Positions 8,523 to 17,419 are shown, counted from the stretch's first letter. The stretch: DNA of 64,000 nt from Sinorhizobium meliloti (GCF_035610345.1 NZ_CP141212.1:2299976-2363975); one strand, 5' to 3'. The notes: generated by a model not told the origin, from the sequence alone. Made by a program: numbers and translations.

Positions 8523-9686
8523 ATGACCAAGTGGTACAGAGAGAATGCCCCGATCACCGCGGACAAGCTTGCCGACGAGCTGATGCGCCTGAAGCGCGGC
8601 TCCGTTTCGCGTCGTCACTTCCTCGGCGTCACCGGCCTCGGCCTCGCGACGGCCGTATTGGCGCGCCAGCCCGGCCTCTTCAACTCCGCCGCTTACGCCG
8701 CCGGCGACCTCGGCACGCAGATGTCGATCGCCACCTGGCCGAACTATCACGACCCCGCCACCTTCGAAGCCTTTACCGCTGCGACCGGCGTTGCGGTCGA
8801 AGTCAACGTCTTCGGTTCCAACGAGGAAATGCTGGCGAAGCTGCAGGCGGGCGGCACCGGCTGGGACCTCTTCGTCCCCACGAACTACACGATCTCGACC
8901 TATGTGAAGCTCGGCCTGATCGACGAGCTCGATCTCTCCAAGCTGCCCAACTACGACGCCTCGACGGAAAATGGGCGCTTCACCAATGAAGGCATCGTCG
9001 ACGGAAAGACGTATGCCGTACCGAAGAACTGGGGAACCACCGGGATCACGGTGAATTCCGACAAGATCAAGGCGCCGGTTGCGAGCTGGAAGGACTTCTT
9101 CGAGGTCGCGATGACGGAAGCCGACGGCCGCGCCATGGTGCACGACTATCAGCTGACCACCATCGGCAACGCGCTGGTCTCGCTCGGCTTTTCCTTCAAT
9201 TCGGTCAAGCCCGAAGAACTCGCCAAGGCCGAAGAGTTGCTGATCAAGGTCAAGCCGCATCTCTATGCCATCAACAGCGACTATCAGCCGTCGATGCGCG
9301 CGACCGATGCGTGGATGACCATGTGCTGGACCAATGACGGGGCCCAACTCAACCGCGACATGCCGGAGATCAAGTTCGTGCTCGGCAAGGACGGCGGCGA
9401 GATCTGGTCGGACTTCTATGCGATCCCGAAAAGTGCAGCGAACAAGCCCGCGGGCTACGCGCTGCTCGATTTCCTGATGACCCCGGAAAATGCCGTTAAA
9501 GAACACATCGCCAACGGCGCACCGACGACCGACAGCCGCGTCATGAAGCTGCTCCCGGCCGATGTCACCTCGAACAAGATCGTCTATCCGGACGAAGCGG
9601 CCCTCACCCCGCTCGAATTCGGCGCTGCCGTGACGCTGACGGATCCCGGCCGCGCCGAGCTGATGGCGCGCTTCAAATCGGCTTGA
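8523..9686 (+). CDS. Polyamine-type ABC transporter substrate-binding protein, Tat signal
   Basis: 387 aa, PotD/PotF class. It has a twin-arginine signal (SRRHFLGVTG, residues about 29-38) with cleavage predicted near AAYA-AG. The start at 8523 follows AAGGGAA. The perfect 10-bp palindrome TTGACGTCAA at 8495-8504 sits just upstream and might be regulatory. The body contains the family segments IATWPNYHDPATFEAF and WDLFVPTNY. It should bind a cationic metabolite in the periplasm. It is followed by a RIME-like pair of hairpins before the permease genes. Ligand unproven. Confidence 0.9.
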   Translation: MTKWYRENAPITADKLADELMRLKRGSVSRRHFLGVTGLGLATAVLARQPGLFNSAAYAAGDLGTQMSIATWPNYHDPATFEAFTAATGVAVEVNVFGSNEEMLAKLQAGGTGWDLFVPTNYTISTYVKLGLIDELDLSKLPNYDASTENGRFTNEGIVDGKTYAVPKNWGTTGITVNSDKIKAPVASWKDFFEVAMTEADGRAMVHDYQLTTIGNALVSLGFSFNSVKPEELAKAEELLIKVKPHLYAINSDYQPSMRATDAWMTMCWTNDGAQLNRDMPEIKFVLGKDGGEIWSDFYAIPKSAANKPAGYALLDFLMTPENAVKEHIANGAPTTDSRVMKLLPADVTSNKIVYPDEAALTPLEFGAAVTLTDPGRAELMARFKSA

Positions 9687-9705
9687 ACATACGGGCAAGA
9701 TCGCC

Positions 9706-9815
9706 ACTCATCCCGCTGCCGCGACCTTCTCCCCGTTAAACGGGGAGAAGGACACAAGCCGCGACGCCCCAGTCCCCTCTCCCCGCCTGCGGGGAGAGGG
9801 TTAGGGTGAGGGGCA
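9706..9815. repeat. RIME-like palindromic intergenic element
   Basis: Two consecutive hairpins: CCTTCTCCCCG (9725-9735) with CGGGGAGAAGG (9741-9751), and CCCTCTCCCCG (9775-9785) with CGGGGAGAGGG (9790-9800). The same CTCCCCG...CGGGGAG unit recurs near 16.05, 42.9 and 53.96 kb, always between genes. This matches the rhizobial intergenic mosaic element style. Here it lies between binding-protein and permease genes and could modulate expression downstream. Confidence 0.75.
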
Positions 9816-9841
9816 GTTTCATTCCAGTTCACGGACAAACC

Positions 9842-10708
9842 ATGCAGGCAGCAACGAACACGAAGAGGAAACTGGTTACGGCGGCGCTGATTGCGCCGGC
9901 GGCCGCGTGGCTCACCGTCTTCCTGGTTCTCCCATTCATCGCCATGCTCGTCTTCGCCTTTGGCGAGCGGGCGCCTGAAGGCGGATACCAGCCGGCCTTC
10001 ACCTTTGCGCAGTTCGCCAATCTGCCGACTCGGGCGGCCGCCTTCTGGAATACGCTGATGCTCGCCCCGGCCGGCGCCCTGCTCTGCCTCATCGTCGCCT
10101 ATCCGGTCGCCTATTACCTCGCCGTCAAGGCAAATCCGCGCTACCGCCTCATACTCGTCTCGCTCGTCGTCGTTCCTTTCTGGACGAGCCTGCTCGTGCG
10201 TACCTATGCCTGGATGTACATCCTCGGCTCGCGCGGCATTCCCAATCTCCTGTCGATGATCGGCATCGAGGACGTCCGCATGCTGAATACGCCCGGCGCC
10301 GTGCTGCTCGGCATCGTCTACGGCTATCTGCCGCTGATGATCATGCCGATCTATGTGAGCCTGGAAAAGCTCGACCGCCGCCTGCTGGAGGCTTCCGCCG
10401 ATCTTGGCGGCAAGCCCGTCTCCACCTTTCTGGGCGTCACTCTGCCGTTGTCGCTGCCGGGCGTCATGACGGGCGTCGCGCTCGTCACCATCCTGCTTCT
10501 CGGCGAGTATCTGATCCCGCAGCTGCTCGGCGGCGGCAAGGTCTTCTTCATCGGCAATGCGCTGGTCGATCTCTTCCTGCAGTCGCGGAACTGGCCCTTC
10601 GGATCGGCGATCGCCGTGACACTCGTCGCCGTCGTCGTCGTCGTGCTCATGGTGGCGATGCGAATCGCCTGGAAGGTCGCCGGAACAAGACAGGTGGATC
10701 TCGTCTGA
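9842..10708 (+). CDS. Polyamine-type ABC transporter permease (PotB/PotH-like)
   Basis: 288 aa with six predicted membrane spans. I chose the ATG at 9842 (MQAATNTKRK); the frame extends upstream into the repeat but that stretch lacks family similarity. The EAA loop is LLEASADLGGKPVSTFLGVTLPLSLPGV. The stop overlaps the start of the next permease by 1 bp (TGATG), so the pair is translated in step. It forms half of the inner-membrane channel. Confidence 0.92.
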   Translation: MQAATNTKRKLVTAALIAPAAAWLTVFLVLPFIAMLVFAFGERAPEGGYQPAFTFAQFANLPTRAAAFWNTLMLAPAGALLCLIVAYPVAYYLAVKANPRYRLILVSLVVVPFWTSLLVRTYAWMYILGSRGIPNLLSMIGIEDVRMLNTPGAVLLGIVYGYLPLMIMPIYVSLEKLDRRLLEASADLGGKPVSTFLGVTLPLSLPGVMTGVALVTILLLGEYLIPQLLGGGKVFFIGNALVDLFLQSRNWPFGSAIAVTLVAVVVVVLMVAMRIAWKVAGTRQVDLV

Positions 10709-11526
10709 TGCGCGCCTTCATCTCCTCCGTCTATCTCTTCCTCTATGCGCCGATCGCGCTGGTCGTGCTTTTCTCGTTCAATGCCGGCCGCAATGCGAGC
10801 GAGTTCACCGGCTTTTCGCTCGCCTGGTACGGCAAGGCGCTCGGCAACACCTTTCTCGTCTCGGCGCTGCAGAACAGCCTGATCATCGCCTTCACCAGCG
10901 CCACGCTTGCCGCCGTCTTCGGCACCATGGCGGCGCTCGGCATGGAACGGCTTGGCTCCCGCATGCGCGCTCTCTTCGATGCTCTCTTCGCCGCGGCGAT
11001 CGTCGTCCCGGGCGTCGTCATCGGCATCGCGACGCTGGTCGCACTCGTCGCTGTCTTCTCCTTCGTCAACCCGACGATCGCAGCCCTCTGGCCGGGCGAT
11101 CAGCCGCCGCAATTGGGACTCGGTTACGGCTCCATCATCGCCGCCCACGGGCTCTTCTCGATGGCGCTCGTCACCATGATTGTCAAGGCGCGCATCGCGA
11201 GCCTCGGCCGCGACATCGTCGAGGCGTCGGGCGACCTCTATGCGACGCCGCTCACCACTTTCCGGCTGATCGTGCTGCCGCAGATCCTGCCGTCGATCCT
11301 CGCGGGCTTTCTCCTCGCCTTCACCTTCTCCTTCGACGACTTCATCATCGCCTTCTTCGTCGCCGGCTCGAAGACGACCCTGCCGATCTATGTCTTTGCC
11401 TCGATCCGCCGCGGGGTGACGCCGGAAATCAACGCTATCGCGACCCTGGTCCTGGTCGCCTCGCTGTTCCTTATCCTGACCGCCCGCGTGCTCATGCGTG
11501 AAAAGAAAAGCAAATCCGGGGAGTGA
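10708..11526 (+). CDS. Polyamine-type ABC transporter permease (PotC/PotI-like)
   Basis: 272 aa with six predicted spans and the PotC/PotI hallmark FSFDDFIIAFFVAGSKTTLPIYVFASIRRGVTPEINAIAT near the C-terminus. The EAA loop is IVEASGDLYATPLTTFRLIVLPQ. It overlaps the preceding permease by 1 bp and is followed four bases later by the dehydrogenase start, so transporter and enzyme form one operon. Confidence 0.93.
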   Translation: MRAFISSVYLFLYAPIALVVLFSFNAGRNASEFTGFSLAWYGKALGNTFLVSALQNSLIIAFTSATLAAVFGTMAALGMERLGSRMRALFDALFAAAIVVPGVVIGIATLVALVAVFSFVNPTIAALWPGDQPPQLGLGYGSIIAAHGLFSMALVTMIVKARIASLGRDIVEASGDLYATPLTTFRLIVLPQILPSILAGFLLAFTFSFDDFIIAFFVAGSKTTLPIYVFASIRRGVTPEINAIATLVLVASLFLILTARVLMREKKSKSGE

Positions 11527-11530
11527 AACC

Positions 11531-12292
11531 ATGATCCTGAATGACCGGATCGCGATCGTGACCGGAGCGGGCTCCGGAATCGGCCGGGCGGGCGCCGCCA
11601 TCATGGCCCGCGAAGGCGCCCATGTGGTCGTCGTCGACCGCAGCGTGGAAGCCGCGGGCGAAACCGTGGCGGCGATCGCCACCGGGGGCGGCAGTGCGGA
11701 AGCGCTCGCGGTCGACGTCACCGACGACGACGCGCTTGCGGACGGCATCGCCGATATCCTCTATCGGCACGGGCGGATCGACATCCTGCACAATCACGCC
11801 GGCGCACAGGTCGCCGGCGACCTGGAAAAGGTCGAGGTGGCGGGTTTCGACCGGTCCTGGAACCTCAACGTCCGCGCCCATTTCATGGCCGCCCGCCTCG
11901 TCATGCCCTCGATGAAGGCGGCCGGTCGCGGCGTGATCGTCAACACGTCGTCCTCGTCCGGCGTCCTCTACGATCGTGAGATGATCGCCTATACGACGAC
12001 GAAACACGCGGTCATCGCCATGACCCGGCAGATGGCGGGCGACTATGCGAAATACGGTGTCAGGGTGAACGCTCTCTGCCCCGGCTGGGTCGACACGCCC
12101 TTCAACGAACCCTTCATCGACCAGATGGGCGGGCGCGAGGCCATCGAAGCCTATATCCGCGAGAGGGTTCCGCTCGGGCGCTGGGCGAGCGTCGACGAGA
12201 TCGCCGAGTCGATCCTCTTCCTTGTTTCCGACCGTTCCTCCTACATGACCGGACAGATCCTCGTGGTGGACGGGGGCGAGACGGTGGTCTGA
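11531..12292 (+). CDS. Short-chain dehydrogenase/reductase (SDR), last gene of transporter operon
   Basis: 253 aa classical SDR. The cofactor motif is TGAGSGIG; the NNAG motif is altered to NHAG; the catalytic Ser lies in NTSSSSGV, followed by YTTTK (Tyr and Lys), then the C-terminal PGWVDTPF. ATG at 11531 follows GGGGAG, only four bases after the permease stop. Co-transcription with the importer suggests that it oxidises the imported alcohol, possibly a betaine-type compound given the carnitine genes downstream. Substrate and NAD/NADP preference are not assigned. Confidence 0.88.
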   Translation: MILNDRIAIVTGAGSGIGRAGAAIMAREGAHVVVVDRSVEAAGETVAAIATGGGSAEALAVDVTDDDALADGIADILYRHGRIDILHNHAGAQVAGDLEKVEVAGFDRSWNLNVRAHFMAARLVMPSMKAAGRGVIVNTSSSSGVLYDREMIAYTTTKHAVIAMTRQMAGDYAKYGVRVNALCPGWVDTPFNEPFIDQMGGREAIEAYIRERVPLGRWASVDEIAESILFLVSDRSSYMTGQILVVDGGETVV

Positions 12293-12383
12293 TCGCTGAA
12301 TCATCTCTCGATGGATTGGCCGCAGACCTCTGATTCGACTCGCAAAACTCACCTTCGCTCAACTTCCGCCTGAAGCCGTTGAA

Positions 12384-13355
12384 TCAGTTCTTCAGCTTGA
12401 GCCGCCGGCGCGTCTCGCTGGGGCTTTCGCGATAATGCGCGCGATAGCTGCGCGAAAATGAAGATGACGAGTTGAAGCCGGAAATCGCCGCAATGTCGGC
12501 GAACTCCATCCGCGTTTCGATCACCTTGCGCCGCGCTGCGTTCAGCCGCAGCGCCAGATAGTGTTCGTGCGGCGCGACGCCCATGGTCTCCTTGAAGAGA
12601 TCCTGAAGGTGCCGGGCGCTGACCCCCACGCGGCGCGCCAGCCGCGCGAGCGTCAGCGGAGCCTCGACCGTTTCTTCCATCAGCTTGACCGCGGCGCCGA
12701 CGCGAGTCTCGAGAATGCGCATGTTGCCGATCGCGGGTACCTGCAGGAGGTCGCCGCGGGTGCGTTCCTGCTCGTAGATGAAGAGGCGCGACACTTCGAG
12801 CGCCAGCGAATAGCCGTGCGCGCGGCGGATCAGTTCCAGCATCAGGTCCAGCGTCGGCAGCGAGCCGCCGGTGGTGATGCGTTTTCGGTCGATGACGAAA
12901 CGCTCGCGCACCATCGTCACCTGCGGATAGGCGGCGGCGAAATCCTCGAAATCCTCCCAGTGGGTGGTGGCCGAGAAATTGTCGAGGAGGCTCGTCTCCG
13001 CCAGCAGCCAGGAGCCGGATTCGATTCCGGCCATCATCTCCCGGTGCCGCGCCGTCTGCGACAGGAGCATCTTGAGCTGCGAGGTGGCGCTGCGCTGCCA
13101 GTGGTAGCTGGAAAGCACGAAGAGCGGCGCCGTCTCGCGCTGCGGGCGGAAGGCGCCGGCCACCGGGACGGGAATGCCGCTCTTCGTCTCGATCGCCCTC
13201 CCGTCCGGACTGAACAGGCTCCAGCTGTAAAGCGTGCGCCCGGCGATGCGATTGGCGGCGCGCAACGGTTCGACAACCGATGCGACCAGGATGAGATTGG
13301 TCTCCGGCAAGACCAGAAGGTCGATATGCTGCGCCTGCGCGATGCTGCTGTCCAC
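12384..13355 (-). CDS. cdhR: CdhR-like AraC-family regulator with DJ-1/GATase1-like domain
   Basis: 323 aa with a GTG start at 13355 preceded by GGAGG ten bases upstream; the open frame continues upstream but would overlap the divergent BKACE gene. The N-terminal half is a DJ-1/PfpI-like domain (IDLLVLPETNLILVASVVEPLRAAN). The C-terminal half is an AraC-type double HTH (LARRVGVSARHLQDLFKETM ... FADIAAISGFNSSSSFSRSYRAHY). This is the GlxA/CdhR/GbdR family, whose members activate carnitine and betaine catabolism. Its divergent position beside carnitine genes supports a CdhR role. Convergent with the SDR gene. Confidence 0.88.
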   Translation of the reverse strand: MDSSIAQAQHIDLLVLPETNLILVASVVEPLRAANRIAGRTLYSWSLFSPDGRAIETKSGIPVPVAGAFRPQRETAPLFVLSSYHWQRSATSQLKMLLSQTARHREMMAGIESGSWLLAETSLLDNFSATTHWEDFEDFAAAYPQVTMVRERFVIDRKRITTGGSLPTLDLMLELIRRAHGYSLALEVSRLFIYEQERTRGDLLQVPAIGNMRILETRVGAAVKLMEETVEAPLTLARLARRVGVSARHLQDLFKETMGVAPHEHYLALRLNAARRKVIETRMEFADIAAISGFNSSSSFSRSYRAHYRESPSETRRRLKLKN

Positions 13356-13430
13356 GACAAAACTTCCTCCAGAGAATTCCGATAATGTATAGGATGGTTC
13401 TCTTAATGCAAAGCAACGCGGCACTTTCTG

Positions 13431-13445
13431 GCCCGTAATACGGGC
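13431..13445. promoter_or_regulatory. Perfect palindrome in cdhR-BKACE intergenic region
   Basis: GCCCGTA-A-TACGGGC is a perfect 7-bp inverted repeat around one base. It stands 20 bp upstream of the BKACE start and directly before its ribosome site GGGAGG. It is a candidate operator in the divergent control region 13356-13464. Confidence 0.45.
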
Positions 13446-13464
13446 AACGAAAGGGAGGACATCA

Positions 13465-14367
13465 ATGCCGCTCAGCATGAACCGCGAGGTGTTCATCACA
13501 TGCGCCGTCACCGGCGCCGGAGACACCGTCTCGAAATCCAGCCACGTTCCGGTCACGCCGAAACAGATCGCCGAATCGGCGATCGAGGCCGCCAAGGCGG
13601 GTGCCGCGGTCGTCCACTGTCACGTCCGCGATCCCGACACCGGCGCGCCTGCGCGGCGGCTCGACCTCTACAGGGAGGTGACCGACCGCATCCGCTCCGC
13701 CGACATCGACGTGGTGCTCAATCTGACCGCCGGCATGGGCGGAGACCTCGTCTTCGGCAACGTCGAGAGCCCCTTCCCCGTCAACGAGAAGGGCACGGAC
13801 ATGGCCGGCGCCACCGAACGCGTCGCGCATGTCGCCGAATGCCTGCCGGAAATCTGCACGCTCGACTGCGGCACCATGAATTTCTCGCTCGGCGATTACG
13901 TCATGACCAATACGCCGTCGATGCTGCGCGAGATGGCACGGCAGATGACCGCACTCGGCGTGCGTCCGGAGATCGAGGCCTTCGATACCGGGCATTTGTG
14001 GTTCGCCAAGCAACTCGCCGAAGAAGGCCTGATCGAGGATCCGGTGCTGATCCAGCTCTGCATGGGCATTCCGTGGGGCGCGCCGGACGATCTCAACACC
14101 TTCATGGCCATGGTCAACAACGTTCCCTCGAACTGGACCTTTTCCGCCTTCTCGATCGGCCGCAACGCCATGGCCTATCCCGCTGCCGCAATCCTTGCCG
14201 GCGGCAACGTCCGCGTCGGCCTGGAAGACAATCTCTATGTCGGCAAGGGCCAGCTCGCGACCAATGCCCAGCTCGTGGAGAAAGCGGTTTCCGTCGTCGA
14301 GAGCATGGGCGCGAAGATCATCGGTCCGGAGGAGGTCCGCAGGAAGCTGAAGCTGACGAAGCGGTAA
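13465..14367 (+). CDS. cdhC: BKACE enzyme, 3-dehydrocarnitine cleavage (DUF849)
   Basis: 300 aa, complete beta-keto-acid cleavage enzyme (BKACE). Zinc ligands characteristic of the family are visible: His51-Cys-His53 in HCHVRD and Glu254 in GLEDN. The reaction is 3-dehydrocarnitine plus acetyl-CoA giving betainyl-CoA plus acetoacetate. The assignment rests on family and on the next gene, a carnitine dehydrogenase/thioesterase that makes the substrate and uses the product. The start is supported by GGGAGG six bases upstream. It is first in the catabolic run and faces the CdhR-like regulator. Cytosolic. Confidence 0.92.
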   Translation: MPLSMNREVFITCAVTGAGDTVSKSSHVPVTPKQIAESAIEAAKAGAAVVHCHVRDPDTGAPARRLDLYREVTDRIRSADIDVVLNLTAGMGGDLVFGNVESPFPVNEKGTDMAGATERVAHVAECLPEICTLDCGTMNFSLGDYVMTNTPSMLREMARQMTALGVRPEIEAFDTGHLWFAKQLAEEGLIEDPVLIQLCMGIPWGAPDDLNTFMAMVNNVPSNWTFSAFSIGRNAMAYPAAAILAGGNVRVGLEDNLYVGKGQLATNAQLVEKAVSVVESMGAKIIGPEEVRRKLKLTKR

Positions 14368-14370
14368 CAA

Positions 14371-14460
14371 GACCCCTCCCAACCCTCCCCACAAGGGGAG
14401 GACTTGACCTGCCGCGGCAGGCGCCACCTGTCCCTCCCCTTTGTGGGGAGGTCGGTCCCG
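14371..14460. repeat. Palindromic intergenic repeat (RIME-like variant)
   Basis: CCTCCCCACAAGGGGAGG near 14384-14401 and CTCCCCTTTGTGGGGAG near 14434-14450 are each self-complementary and also pair with each other, enclosing TGCCGCGGCA. It is a variant of the GC-rich intergenic palindromes seen elsewhere in the window. Confidence 0.65.
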
Positions 14461-14505
14461 AAGGGATCGGGAGCGGCGCTTACGACATTTTGAATGGAGA
14501 GGGGA

Positions 14506-15996
14506 ATGACCACAATCACCAGGGCCGCCTGTATCGGCGGCGGCGTCATCGGCGGGGCCTGGGCTGCGCGTTTTGCGCTTGCAGGAATAGACGTCAACAT
14601 CTTCGACCCGCATCCGGAAGCCGAGCGCATCATCGGCGAGGTCATGGCCAACGCGGAACGCGCCTATGGCATGCTGACCATGGCGCCGCTTCCGCCGCGC
14701 GGCAAATTCACCTTCTGCAAGAGCATTCAGGAAGCAGTCGAGGACGTTGACTGGATTCAGGAAAGCGTGCCCGAACGGTTGCCGTTGAAGCGCGGCGTCA
14801 TCAACGAGATCGATGCGGCCGCCCGGCCCGACGCCCTCATCGGCTCCTCCACTTCGGGTCTGCTCCCGTCCGACCTGCAGGCCGAGATGAAACACCCCGA
14901 ACGCATGTTCGTGGCCCATCCCTACAACCCGGTCTACCTGCTGCCGCTGGTGGAGCTCGTCGGCGGCAAGAAGACGTCGCCGGAAACGATCAGGCGCGCC
15001 GAGGAAGCGGTCGCCGAGATCGGCATGAAGGGCGTCGTCATCGCCAAGGAGATAGAGGCCTTCGTCGGCGACCGCCTGCTCGAGGCGCTCTGGCGCGAAG
15101 CACTCTGGCTGATCCAGGACGACATCTGCGATACCGAGACGCTCGACGACGTCATGCGCTATTCCTTCGGCATGCGCTGGGCACAGATGGGTCTCTTCGA
15201 GACTTATCGCATCGCCGGTGGCGAAGCGGGCATGCGCCATTTCCTCGCCCAGTTCGGCCCCTGCCTCAAATGGCCCTGGACGAAATTCACCGACGTGGTC
15301 GATCTCGACGACGCGCTCGTCGAGAAGATCGGGGCCCAATCGGACGCGCAGGCAGCCGGTCGCTCCATCCGCGAACTCGAACGCATCCGCGACGAAAACC
15401 TCGTCGGCATCATGCATGCCTTGAAGGCCGGCGACGGCGGCAAAGGCTGGGGTGCCGGCAAGCTGCTCGCCGATTTCGAGAAGCGGCTTTGGGAAAAGGG
15501 CGGCAGTCCGTCGAAGAGCATGGACGCGTCCGGGCCGCTGCGTCTGGTCGATACCAGGGTCAACGCCGCCTGGGTCGACTACAACGGCCACATGACAGAG
15601 CATCGATACTTACAGCTCTTCGGCGACACCTCGGACGCACTGCTCAAGTTGATCGGCGTCGACTTCGCCTATGTCGAGGCCGGCCACAGCTATTACACGG
15701 TCGAGACCCACATCCGCCATCTCGGCGAAGCCAAGCTGGGACAGGCGCTCTATACGACGCTGCAGCTTCTTTCGTCGGACGAGAAGCGCATTCACTTCTT
15801 CACGCGCATTCACGATGCGGCGTCGGGCGACGTCATCGCCACCGCCGAACAGATGATGCTGCATGTCGACGCCAAGGCCGGCAAGTCCGTGCCGGCACCG
15901 GCGGAGGTGATGGCCAAGCTGAAGCCGATCGCGGAAGGTCATGCGAAGCTGGACGCGCCCGAGGGCGCGGGACGGCATGTGGGGCAGAGACGGTGA
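14506..15996 (+). CDS. lcdH: L-carnitine dehydrogenase / betainyl-CoA thioesterase fusion
   Basis: 496 aa two-domain enzyme. Residues 1-320 are a 3-hydroxyacyl-CoA-dehydrogenase-type Rossmann fold with the NAD motif GGGVIG at 11-16; it oxidises L-carnitine to 3-dehydrocarnitine. Residues about 340-480 are a hot-dog thioesterase, with DYNGHM beginning at Asp358, expected to release glycine betaine from betainyl-CoA. In pseudomonads these are two proteins (CdhA, CdhB); fused forms are known in rhizobia. ATG at 14506 follows GGAGAGGGG; an ATG 12 bases upstream is less likely. It lies between the BKACE gene that links its two activities and the CoA-thioester genes. Confidence 0.92.
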   Translation: MTTITRAACIGGGVIGGAWAARFALAGIDVNIFDPHPEAERIIGEVMANAERAYGMLTMAPLPPRGKFTFCKSIQEAVEDVDWIQESVPERLPLKRGVINEIDAAARPDALIGSSTSGLLPSDLQAEMKHPERMFVAHPYNPVYLLPLVELVGGKKTSPETIRRAEEAVAEIGMKGVVIAKEIEAFVGDRLLEALWREALWLIQDDICDTETLDDVMRYSFGMRWAQMGLFETYRIAGGEAGMRHFLAQFGPCLKWPWTKFTDVVDLDDALVEKIGAQSDAQAAGRSIRELERIRDENLVGIMHALKAGDGGKGWGAGKLLADFEKRLWEKGGSPSKSMDASGPLRLVDTRVNAAWVDYNGHMTEHRYLQLFGDTSDALLKLIGVDFAYVEAGHSYYTVETHIRHLGEAKLGQALYTTLQLLSSDEKRIHFFTRIHDAASGDVIATAEQMMLHVDAKAGKSVPAPAEVMAKLKPIAEGHAKLDAPEGAGRHVGQRR

Positions 15997-16018
15997 TGGT
16001 GATGCTGGCGGGATGAGA

Positions 16019-16113
16019 GCCCCTCATCCGCCTGCCGGCACCTCTCCCCGTCCCAAGGACGTCCCGACGGGGAGAGGGATAGTCCTCGGATTAACCCGAG
16101 GAGAGGGGCACCG
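16019..16113. repeat. RIME-like palindromic intergenic element
   Basis: Begins with CCCCTCATCCGCCTGCCGGC and contains CTCTCCCCGTC...GACGGGGAGAG, followed by a second palindrome CCTCGGATTAACCCGAGG. It fills the gap between the carnitine dehydrogenase and the acyl-CoA dehydrogenase genes. Confidence 0.75.
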
Positions 16114-16181
16114 CCCGAGAGCCCGCAGCAGATCGTTGAGGAGCGATCTGCCGCGCGCACCAGAATTGACGAGGGAGAACA

Positions 16182-17342
16182 ATGAATTTCGCACTGACCG
16201 AAGAACAGCAGATGATCGTCGACACGGTCCGCACCTTCGTCGAGACCGAGATCTATCCGCATGAGAACGAGGTCGAGCGGACCGGAGTGGTGCCGCGCGA
16301 ACTCGGGCTGGAAATCGCCCGCAAATGCAAGGAACTCGGCTTCTTCGCCTGCAACTTCCCGGAAGAGGTCGGCGGCGCCGGCCTCGACCATCTGACCTTC
16401 ACTCTGGTCGAGCGCGAGCTCGGCCGCGGATCCATGGGCCTCACCGTCTTTTTCGGGCGGCCGTCCGGCATCCTGATGGCCTGCAACGAGGATCAGCGAG
16501 AGCGATACCTGCTCCCAGCCGTCCGCGGCGACAAGTTCGACGCGCTCGCCATGACCGAACCGGATGCCGGCTCGGACGTGCGCGGCATGAAATGCTTCGC
16601 ACGGCAGGACGGCGACGACTGGATCGTCAACGGGACGAAGCACTTCATCAGCCATGCCGACATTGCCGATTTCGTCATCGTCTTCGTCGCCACCGGCGAG
16701 GAGCAGACGCCGCGCGGACCGAAGAAGAAGATCACCTGTTTCCTGGTCGATCGCGGCACCCCCGGCTTCGAAATCCGCGAGGGCTACAATTCCGTCTCGC
16801 ATCGCGGCTACAAGAACTGCATCCTGACTTTCGACGACTGCCGGCTGCCTTCCGCCCAGATCCTCGGCGAGGCCCATAAAGGCTTCGATATTGCCAACGA
16901 CTGGCTCTACGCCACGCGCCTGACCGTGGCGGCCACCTCCGTCGGCCGCGCCCGTCGCGCCTTCGATTACGCACTCTCCTACGCGGCCGAGCGCAAGCAG
17001 TTCGGCAAGCCGATCGGCGCCAATCAGGGAGTCTCCTTCAAGCTTGCCGACATGATCACCGAGATCGACGCGGCCGACCTCCTGACACTCTCGGCCGCCT
17101 GGCGGCTCGACCAGGGCCTGCCGTCCAACCGCGAGATCGCTTCGGCCAAGGTCTATGCCACCGAAATGCTCGCCCGCGTCACAGACGAGGCGATCCAGAT
17201 CTACGGCGGCATGGGACTCATGGACGACCTGCCGCTCGCCCGCTTCTGGCGCGACGCCCGCGTCGAGCGCATCTGGGATGGGACGTCCGAGATCCAGCGA
17301 CACATCATCAGCCGCGATCTGCTCCGGCCGCTGGGGGCTTGA
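16182..17342 (+). CDS. Acyl-CoA dehydrogenase, probably gamma-butyrobetainyl-CoA dehydrogenase
   Basis: 386 aa, full-length FAD acyl-CoA dehydrogenase. Recognisable parts are the N-terminal helical domain, the FAD-binding strand MTEPDAGSDV, the central beta domain and the C-terminal bundle ending RIWDGTSEIQRHIISRDLL. In medium-chain-type enzymes the residue before GTS is the catalytic Glu; here it is Asp. By context (CoA ligase and enoyl-CoA hydratase downstream, carnitine genes upstream) it should convert gamma-butyrobetainyl-CoA to crotonobetainyl-CoA, passing electrons to ETF. It could equally be a crotonobetainyl-CoA reductase-type (CaiA) homologue; direction is inferred. Confidence 0.88.
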   Translation: MNFALTEEQQMIVDTVRTFVETEIYPHENEVERTGVVPRELGLEIARKCKELGFFACNFPEEVGGAGLDHLTFTLVERELGRGSMGLTVFFGRPSGILMACNEDQRERYLLPAVRGDKFDALAMTEPDAGSDVRGMKCFARQDGDDWIVNGTKHFISHADIADFVIVFVATGEEQTPRGPKKKITCFLVDRGTPGFEIREGYNSVSHRGYKNCILTFDDCRLPSAQILGEAHKGFDIANDWLYATRLTVAATSVGRARRAFDYALSYAAERKQFGKPIGANQGVSFKLADMITEIDAADLLTLSAAWRLDQGLPSNREIASAKVYATEMLARVTDEAIQIYGGMGLMDDLPLARFWRDARVERIWDGTSEIQRHIISRDLLRPLGA

Positions 17343-17419
17343 ACGATGGGCGAGCTTCCGCAAATTACCCCCCTCTGCCCTGCCGGGCATCTCCCCGGCG
17401 CACTCCACGGGGGCGCGGC

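Noticed and set aside
9706..9815. CRISPR-like repeats
   Set aside because: The repeats are palindromic, unequally spaced and single per gap, with no spacers or cas genes; they are RIME-like elements.
13462..15603. Minus-strand open frame of about 713 codons opposite the BKACE and carnitine dehydrogenase genes
   Set aside because: Antisense of two clear enzymes; composition is the high-GC shadow pattern and no domain is recognisable.
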